Shown in pieces: positions 57,273 through 64,000 of a stretch of DNA of 64,000 nt (position 1 is the stretch's first letter; each line of letters starts with the position of its first letter). Position numbers and translations under genes: made by a program. The stretch lies in NCBI RefSeq assembly GCF_019925205.1, contig NC_083566.1, positions 15,686,001-15,750,000 on the forward strand. Reading direction: 5' to 3'. The notes below the pieces were generated by a model that saw only the letters and a list, made by a program, of their open reading frames with translations, searched no databases and was not told the origin of the DNA. The stretch is from Metopolophium dirhodum. Its lineage: Eukaryota > Arthropoda > Insecta > Hemiptera > Aphididae.

Positions 57273-58718
57273 GAGTCCATTTATGCTTCTGAAAGCCGTC
57301 GAGACAACTTTGGTCGATTCCTAGTTCCTTTGCCATTCATACCGAAACACCGCGATGAAACATTTCCTGGTTCTCGCAATATTGCCGAACGTCGTTTTCA
57401 AAACCTTGAGCGGAAGCTTCAAAACGACGATGTGCTATATACCGCATACAAGCATTTTATGAGCGAATATGAAACCTTAGGTCATATGTCAGTTGCCACT
57501 GAACCTGGTGCCTACTTCATTCCTCATCACCCTGTTTTCAAGCTCAACTGTCCATCGAGCAAAATCCGAGTGGTATTCGATGGATCGGCTAAGGCTGCCT
57601 CTCTGTTGTCATTAAATCAATGTCTATACGCCGGCCCGAAGTTACAGCTGGATATCGTGGACATTCTATTTCGATTCCGACTTCACCAGTTCGTCTTTAC
57701 TGCAGATGTCTACAAGATGTACAGACAAATTCTCGTTCCTCCAGACTACCGTCGCTTTCAGCACATTCTATGGAGGCCATCTCCACTAGACGAGTTGAAA
57801 GAGTATCAGCTCAATACCGTGACATACGGCATCAATAGTGCCCCCTTTTTGGCATTGAGAGTCTTAAAGGATATCGCTGACAATGATTGTACAGGATTTC
57901 CTGAAGTACAATTGGGGCTCAGGGAACAAACCTATGTAGATGACATTTGTCTTGGTGCCGACACCGAGGATGAATTGTTGAGTTTACAGTCAAATCTTTG
58001 TTCCGTCCTGAAACGTGCTGGTCTTGAGTTAAAGAAGTGGTCGAGTAACACCGTGTCTGTGTTAGAAGCTGTATCGCCAGAGGATCGTGTCATGGAAAGT
58101 CTAAGCTTCGATGAAGACGTTTGTGAAACCACCAAGATCCTGGGGCTGCAGTGGGATCCAGCCAAAGAAATTTTTAAATTCAACGGCCATTCAACCTACG
58201 CCGTCGTCACAAAGCGGGCAATTCTATCGACTATCGCGCGCATTTTTGACCCTATTGGGTTTTTAGCACCGGTGACCTTCTATGCTAAACATATCCTACA
58301 TGAAATTTGGGAAGAGGAATTGGCATGGGACGACCCTTTACCTCTGAGATTATGTCAGAATTGGAAAACATTTACGGATGAGCTACCGGTTCTATCTGCG
58401 ATCAAGATTCCACGTTATGTCGCTACTCAACGTCAATCATACGTCGAATTGTGTGGATTCTGTGACGCCTCCGAACGCGGATTCGTTGCAGTGGTATACC
58501 TTCGGGTAATAGTTTCAGACGACGACGTGTCTGTGTTCCTGCTTGGATCCAAAACAAAGATGGCACCGATGAAAACCGTATCCATCCCGAGACTTGAATT
58601 ATGTGCTTCAGTTTTGCTCGCTCGATGGATGGCACGCATATTAAAAATGTTCGATGGAAACTCACGATTAACGGGCTTTACGCCTGGTCCGATTCCCAAG
58701 TCGCTTTGGCCTGGTTAA
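57273..58718 (+). pseudogene. BEL/Pao reverse transcriptase
   Basis: In frame with the preceding piece. FLVPLPFIPKHRDETFPGSR opens the domain. VVFDGSAKA, YAGPKLQLDIVD, FTADVYKMYRQI and TVTYGINSAPFLALRVL follow. The catalytic YVDD is at 57933-57944 (TYVDDICLGAD). Beyond it lie FDPIGFLAPVTF and CGFCDASERGFVAVVYLR (A17-type region) and MAPMKTVSIPRLELCA. About 460 residues are open from ATG 57354-region sequence, a good length for this part. The frame is lost near 58660-58680, where RNase H begins in another frame. Confidence 0.9.
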
Positions 58719-59637
58719 TGAACTCGCATGTTTCCTTTAAGGTGTTCATTTCAAATCGTGTACATCAGGTGCGTCAACTTATTCCGTCATGCCGCTGGCT
58801 CTATGTACGCTCAGCTGAAAATCCTGCGGACTGTGCTTCAAGAGGAATACTCCCTTCGGAGCTACCCGTACATGCATTGTATTGGTCCGGCCCTACGTTC
58901 CTAAAAAACCCAATTGAAACTTGGAGCATGCTGGTCCCTTCGGTTCCTGTTGAACAACTACCAGAGTTCAAACCCGTGTCGCTGGCCGTTCAAGTTACCT
59001 CAAATAAAGAATGGTTCTGTCGCTTCTCGTCTTTTCTCAATATGATCAAGGTCGTCGCTTGGATGCGCAGGTTTATCAGCTTATGTAAGAAACGAACGTA
59101 TTCCAACATTTTTTTGTCACGTGAAGAGATAAATCATTCGTTAATGGTAATTGTACAATCTTCTCAACAACGTTGGTTTCCTGATCTGATTTTGGGTCTG
59201 TCACGTGGCCGTGGTGCAGCTCGCCCATTATCTAGTCTACGGCCATTTTTGAATTCGCAAAATATTGTGTGTGTTGGTGGCCGATTACTGAAGTCCGATT
59301 TAGCTGATGCGGAAAAACATCCGATGCTGCTGTCCAAGGAGTCACATCTTTCTTTGTTAATTGCACGCCATTGGCACTTAGTTACGTGCCACTCAGGTCC
59401 CCGTGTCATCACGTCTTTAATCATACGGCAATTTCGGATCTTATCGATGAGATCGGTAATTCGCAAGGTGATCGTTCAATGTACTCCATGTGTCAGAGAT
59501 ATTGCCCAATCGCCACATCCCGTGATGGGTAATCTTCCCAGTTCACGAGTCCAAGCATGTCGACCCTTTTCAAAAGTTGGAGAAGATTATGCTGGCCCAC
59601 TGCCAATGCGTGAGAGTAAGTTGCGAAAATCCTAAAA
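58601..59637 (+). pseudogene. BEL/Pao RNase H and integrase start (truncated)
   Basis: After a frameshift relative to the RT, INGLYAWSDSQVALAWL carries the RNase H-like Asp (SDS). NPADCASRGILPSELP, IVCVGGRLLKSDL and HPMLLSKESHLSLLIARHWH follow. The zinc-binding HHCC-like integrase head is H...H (HWHLVTCHSGPR) with C..C (VQCTPCVRD). The catalytic core only begins (PFSKVGEDYAGPLPMRESKL) before a TAA at 59633-59635. The D,D-E residues beyond are missing, so no integrase activity is possible. Confidence 0.85.
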
Positions 59638-59639
59638 AC

Positions 59640-60184
59640 AATCCTAAAAACAATATTTAAAATGATGATAGCACAAAAACATTTTTTTATTTATTTATTA
59701 AGTTGACGCCTTATAGGATCAAGTGCAGATAGATAATATACATTTACAAATCAGACGAGTCGTTCTCAAGTAATGCGGGAACCAATGGACCGAAATTCAT
59801 GTTTTTTTATACATGAATCTATATAGGTTACTATCAGAACAAAATACGTAACAATATTATTTTTATGTGTATCTGTGAAATTTAAATACATTAAAATATT
59901 TTTTTTTATTATTTCTTGAACTTAATACGTATAATACGCAACAAAATAACACAGAAGAAATCTACAAAAATATGCCCAACCTATACAAAAATCATTTGAT
60001 ATAAATATAATACATATTATAACCTAATGGCATTTATAACAAATTAAAATAACATACGTCATGTTTATCAATTTAAATTTCAAATTTTTAAAAGGGTAGA
60101 TAATATTATAATAATTAAATATTGTGTTAAGTTTATATTTTGATTACTTTTAATGCCATAATATTTTAGGAGAATTATACAAAG
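59640..60184. other. AT-rich spacer
   Basis: No feature recognised. GTTGACGCCTTATAGG at about 59702 and the 59760-59800 patch are slightly GC-richer. Confidence 0.4.
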
Positions 60185-60297
60185 ATGGACAAGTGAGTGT
60201 CACTCTGCTGTACAGTAGGTTACAAGTGGGTCACTGTAATGGATGGTGTTAAATTTGAATTAAATGAATTAAATGATATAATATCAATGTATAAGAA
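60185..60297 (+). repeat. Family R, copy 8, 5' part (interrupted)
   Basis: GAGTGTCACTCTGCTG, CACTGTAATGGATGGTG and ATGTATAAGAAAAAC match copies 1 and 4. The motif is cut in the middle of AAAAACGATTCTGAG by the RTE LINE and resumes at about 61958. Confidence 0.75.
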
Positions 60298-61950
60298 AAA
60301 CACCGGCGTAGGGAAAGTGGCGCTCCCATCGCCCAGCACAAGCTGCTGCAATAGCCACCTCCTGGCCTTAGTTGGCTGGGGGGTCTGGTCCTCCAGGTTG
60401 GGGGTTTAGCGTAGGGCTAATAAGTAACAACCCTACCTAGTAAAAACTTTGTGTTATGATATCACAAATATCGAAGCCTCGGATAAGAGATTACGGATTA
60501 AAGACTTGAAAATGGAAACGGAACACTGAATTAAAAATAGCAACCTGGAATGTAACAAGCCTCTTTAAAACTGGCGCTTGCCAACATTTAGCTGACGTAT
60601 TAATCAAATATAAGTTAGACGCTGTAGCCATACAGGAAGTACAACGTTGGCTAGACATTTGTCAAATTACTAGACACGAAGCCAATAAACACAATGTCAT
60701 GTTAAGTAACCACGCACGTTCCAACGGAAGTTAGCAATCAAAATAAAAAATATGAATTTTATGAAGAATTGACGAAAATATAATATGAGGGAATACGAAA
60801 AAATTCAATAAAAATTGTGATGTGTGATTTGAATTCCAAATGTTGTAGAGAATCACAATTTATCCCCACAATTGGGAGAGAAAGCCTACATGATCATTGC
60901 AACGGTAAAGGGCTGAGACTAGTACCGTTTAGAGCATCCAATGGCATGACGATAAGCAGTATTATATTTCCCCACAAAGAAATCCACACAGCAACATGGA
61001 AATTACCAGATGACAGAACGAGAAACCCAATTGACCGACCATGTATTAATCGAACGCAGATATAGGAGTATTATAGTAAATGTCAGAAGTTATAATAGTG
61101 CTGACTGTGACACAGACCACTTTCTGGTTATTGCAAAATTTAAAATAAAGTTGAAATGTCCGGAATAAATTAAAACCAAGAAGAAATCTAGGATAAATAT
61201 CAAAATGCTAAACGATTTAGAAGTAAAAAAAACAATATCAAACGGCTATCGACAAAGCCACCGAAGAAGTTGATGAAAACAATGCTGAGCTAGACTGTGA
61301 TGTAATTAGGAAAACGATCATAAAAATAGCAAAATATTGGTGTATTGAAGAGGTCAAAAAATGCTTGGTATAACAGTCACTGTCAAAAAGCTATCGAATA
61401 ACGCCGAAAAGCAAGAGAGAGTCATCTAAGATGGGGAACAAATGATAGTCAAAAATTTTTCATATCCGAACGTAAGAAAATAATACAACAAAAAAAAGAA
61501 AATGTTTAACAATAAACTCCGAACCGCAGAAGAAGACTTGTCACGACGGCTACATAGAGGAGGCTAGGAACATACCAAAATAAGATATGACGAAAAATAG
61601 CCCTGCAGTGTTTGACACGAATATGGGAAGTTGGCGAAGAAGATACAATAGGGAACTGCAGGAAATGATTAATTTGGCTCCAGTAACTAACTTCATCAAA
61701 GGTTAAAAAATCCAATGGCTAGGCCATATTCTAATAAGAGAAGAAAATGACCCTCACGGGTTGCTTCCGAATGGAAACCTGTTGTAAAACGACCAAGGAG
61801 ACGTCCCAGAAAGAGATGGATTGATAGAGTGTCAGAAGACCTAAACGCAATGGGCATAGTAGAGTGGCATGACATTTTACAAGACAGAAAAAAGTTGCGG
61901 GATATGGTAGTGATGACTAAAACTCTTAGAGAGTAGTATGGCCAGAAGAA
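60298..61950 (+). mobile_element. RTE-type LINE, internally deleted, inserted in repeat family R
   Basis: The 5' part (60298-60530) includes GTCCTCCAGGTTGGGGG as in the other RTE copy. Endonuclease sequence follows at 60540-61140 and a C-terminal region at 61690-61940, ending near GAAGAAGAAAAAG. The RT domain is missing. TATAAGAAAAAC (ending 60297) and TATTAGAAAAC (about 61954-61964) are a probable imperfect TSD. Confidence 0.8.
60540..61940 (+). pseudogene. RTE ORF remnant: endonuclease and C-terminus
   Basis: 60545-60660 reads WNVTSLFKTGACQHLADVLI and VAIQEV, the AP-endonuclease start (E in QE is catalytic). 60817-61065 contains DLNSKCCRESQF and RESLHDHCNGKG, then FPHKEIHTATWKLPD and NPIDRPCINR, the later endonuclease blocks. 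61230-61375 has EEVDENNAEL-like linker sequence. There is no RT. 61700-61940 encodes IQWLGHILIREEN, RPRRRPRKRWIDRV and the end block VEWHDILQDRKKLRDMV. Several stops and frame shifts; inactive. Confidence 0.75.
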
Positions 61951-61957
61951 GAAAAAG

Positions 61958-62500
61958 TATTAGAAAACGGTTCTGAGCGAACCCGGTCAGTCAGCCTGTG
62001 ATAATGCTAAGTATAAAATTTGATGATATTATTGTGAATAAATTAATATATTAATTAATATAACATATTTACGGGGAACCTTGTTTTCTAACTGAAAATG
62101 TCCGTAAACAGTTCAAAACAAATCAAAATATTTTTAAAATGTAATCGTGTATAGAAAATGCTAATATAAACAACCAGTGAAAATTTTATGTATCTACGGT
62201 CATTTGTTTTACAGTTTCACCGAAAACCAATATGAATTTTGTCAAAAACTGATTTTGCGTACAAGTTCCTGGTTTTCCTAAATTTTTTTTTTGTTTTTCT
62301 CGGCTTTTTGAAAATTACTGGAAATTTTACCTCCAAAATGTGTCAACTAGTTTCACTTTCCCATTGAACAAGAAACTGAAGTTGAAAATCGAATCATTAT
62401 TTCGGAAACTTATCATGTACAAAGCACAAAAAAAATATTAAAAAAACACGCATCATTGTAAAATCAATACATTTATCCCTTCGTTCAGAATCTAAAACTA
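61958..62500 (+). repeat. Family R, copy 8, 3' part (resumed)
   Basis: It resumes with GAAAACGGTTCTGAGCGA and GGTCAGTCAGCC, then later R blocks, and ends AATCAATACATTTATCCC then TTCGTTCAGAATCTAAAA. It lacks part of the middle compared with copy 1. Confidence 0.7.
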
Positions 62501-64000
62501 TGAACTATAGTGAATTGTGATGGATTCTCAATAGTTCAGTATTCTAATTAGTAACTTATATTATATTTGTAAAATTAGTAATATCATACAATGTACCACG
62601 TACATATTCATATTCGTTTACAAGGGTGGAATTTCAATGAAAAAACTAAGGGCGCTGAAGCCCTTCTATTTTTTTTTCATATTATATTATGGTTATGAAT
62701 ACCCACATATTATAATGACTACTGAATTATAAATGAACATGAAAAAATTCGAGGGTGCTAATCACAAAATTGGTGGAGCTGAGCACACTCTAATGGCCTA
62801 GCCCCTCAAGATCTCGTCCATGTTCGTTTAATATTTATGTTACAATCAAATATAATTAATATATTATGCTGAATTTCAGAGCATTAAAACCAGAACCTTA
62901 CAATAAAACATAATCAAAGAACGTCATTGATGAGCAGTAATAAATGTTGTTTGACATAAAAACCAAATCACACAAATCACAATTTTTGGAAACAAATTTT
63001 TAAGCTACTAAACGGATACTTATTTATTGAGAAGAATATCATAATTAACTATGAATAATACAGTTTAAATGTTCTCAGTGATACAACCAAGTTACCGATG
63101 GTCCATTTTTATTGAAATGAAATGGTTAGCATGAGCAGTCAAAACTTTAGACTATATATAAATATTTGAACAACATCTATAAACAAATCAGTTATTAATA
63201 ATATTTTTCTATGAGTTTATAATAACACATTAAAATATACTTAAATGTTTAATCTGTTTAAATATGTATGTAACCGAAGCTACAACCGAAGCTACTATTT
63301 ATGCATCTAACCGAAAAATAACTCAAACACAGGACCTTAATTTTTCATAGCTTCTCGGTAACCGAAAGTTGATGGAAATAACTGTGTAAAGACAATCATT
63401 GTTGTAGTGAGATAGTGAGATGGTTGGATATTTAAATAGGTATGTAAGTATTAAATCACCTACTTATAATTTATATCAATTAGTTATTATCAATATGTCT
63501 GCATTTCAAGGCAACGGGACGTGTGTTCAGATTTTGGATAGGGGAAAGGCCATTATACTATTATGGAATGATTAAAAGTGAATATGTCATAAATGGTCAT
63601 GGATAATTAGATTCGGTATAGGTTACGAATTCTAAAATATGACCTAAAACAGTATTTACCCACCAATGGTTTCGCAAAATAACCATGACAATATTATTAT
63701 AACTACCTGGATGAGATAGAAAAATGCTGAAAGTGGAGTTTAACAAATAGAAACTCTAGGTTATCACATATAGTAATGCAATTTTGGTATATATTAGATA
63801 AAATTGCATTGCTAATCTGTGTCAACTTATTGTTTCACATTCTCGATCAAGATAAATAGACAATAAGCTATCTGCAGATGCTGGAAGATAATATATTATG
63901 ATCTCTACGTCCTAAACTGGACGTATTTTTGAAAGAATACCACTAACTTTACACCAGACGCCAAATGTTTCCAAAAACATCAAAAACCATCCAAGACTTT
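62501..64000. other. Intergenic, no gene supported
   Basis: AT-rich. 62620-62830 is less AT-rich, with the words GGGCGCTGAAGCCCTTC and CCTCAAGATCTCG, and may be a diverged repeat. 63270-63375 has repeated AACCGAAGCTAC and GTAACCGAAAG words with weak inverted symmetry. Confidence 0.35.

Larger units (their letters stand above)
56190..59637 (+). mobile_element. BEL/Pao internal fragment, truncated at both ends
   Basis: The gag end, protease, RT, RNase H and integrase start are in order on the + strand, without recognisable LTRs. It stops inside the integrase immediately after RESKLRKS, followed by a duplicated AATCCTAAAAAC and AT-rich DNA. It is homologous to the - strand element at 45245-50995 over its whole length but less damaged, with only one in-frame stop and one clear frameshift. 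Confidence 0.9.

Noticed and set aside
1..64000. CRISPR arrays, bacterial operons, riboswitches, rRNA genes
   Set aside because: Nothing of the kind was seen. Spliced exons, LINEs, BEL/Pao and hAT MITEs show this is eukaryotic DNA.

Overview
This is a eukaryotic, very AT-rich window, most likely from an aphid nuclear genome. The basis is general character (AT-rich intergenic DNA full of GTAGGTACCTA-like words, insect-type BEL/Pao, jockey and RTE elements, an insect-style zinc-finger gene), not a marker gene. It is a gene-poor, transposon-rich stretch. Only one host gene is well supported: the 3' part of a C2H2 zinc-finger transcription factor on the + strand (40914-43838). It is assembled here from four exons whose splice sites and codon phases agree. 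A possible alternative last exon lies at 55524-55642.

Layout. 1-3100: one copy of a dispersed ~1.3 kb repeat (called family R here) and a CpG-richer island with a good splice donor. 3480-8740: nested small DNA transposons and a ~175 bp tandem repeat. 9290-15000: at least four R copies in + orientation facing two in - orientation, giving a multi-kb inverted repeat. A tRNA-derived SINE-like insertion sits near its centre and a Mutator-like element in its right arm. 17726-19208: a gag-only jockey-type retroposon with perfect target-site duplications (TSDs). 22480-26560: two decayed LINE fragments, one jockey-like and one RTE-like. 26865-27152: a remnant of an unidentified mobile-element protein. 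28390-32795: a complete-length but mutated jockey-type LINE with TSDs. 33900-41560: several MITEs, including palindromic ones on both sides of one zinc-finger-gene exon.

44743-51550 is a nested composite. An RTE-type LINE bounded by a 9-bp TSD is split by a BEL/Pao retrotransposon on the - strand, which keeps its 5' LTR and primer-binding site but has lost its 3' end. 51560-55500 is AT-rich and almost featureless. 56190-59637 holds a second, better preserved BEL/Pao fragment (+ strand). 60298-61950 is another RTE LINE, inserted into an R copy that resumes after it.

The LINEs carry a nucleic-acid-binding ORF1 and/or an endonuclease-reverse transcriptase. The BEL/Pao units carry gag, protease, RT, RNase H and integrase. 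Every autonomous element seen is broken by stops, frameshifts or deletions, so none looks able to move by itself. The small TIR elements depend on transposases not encoded here.
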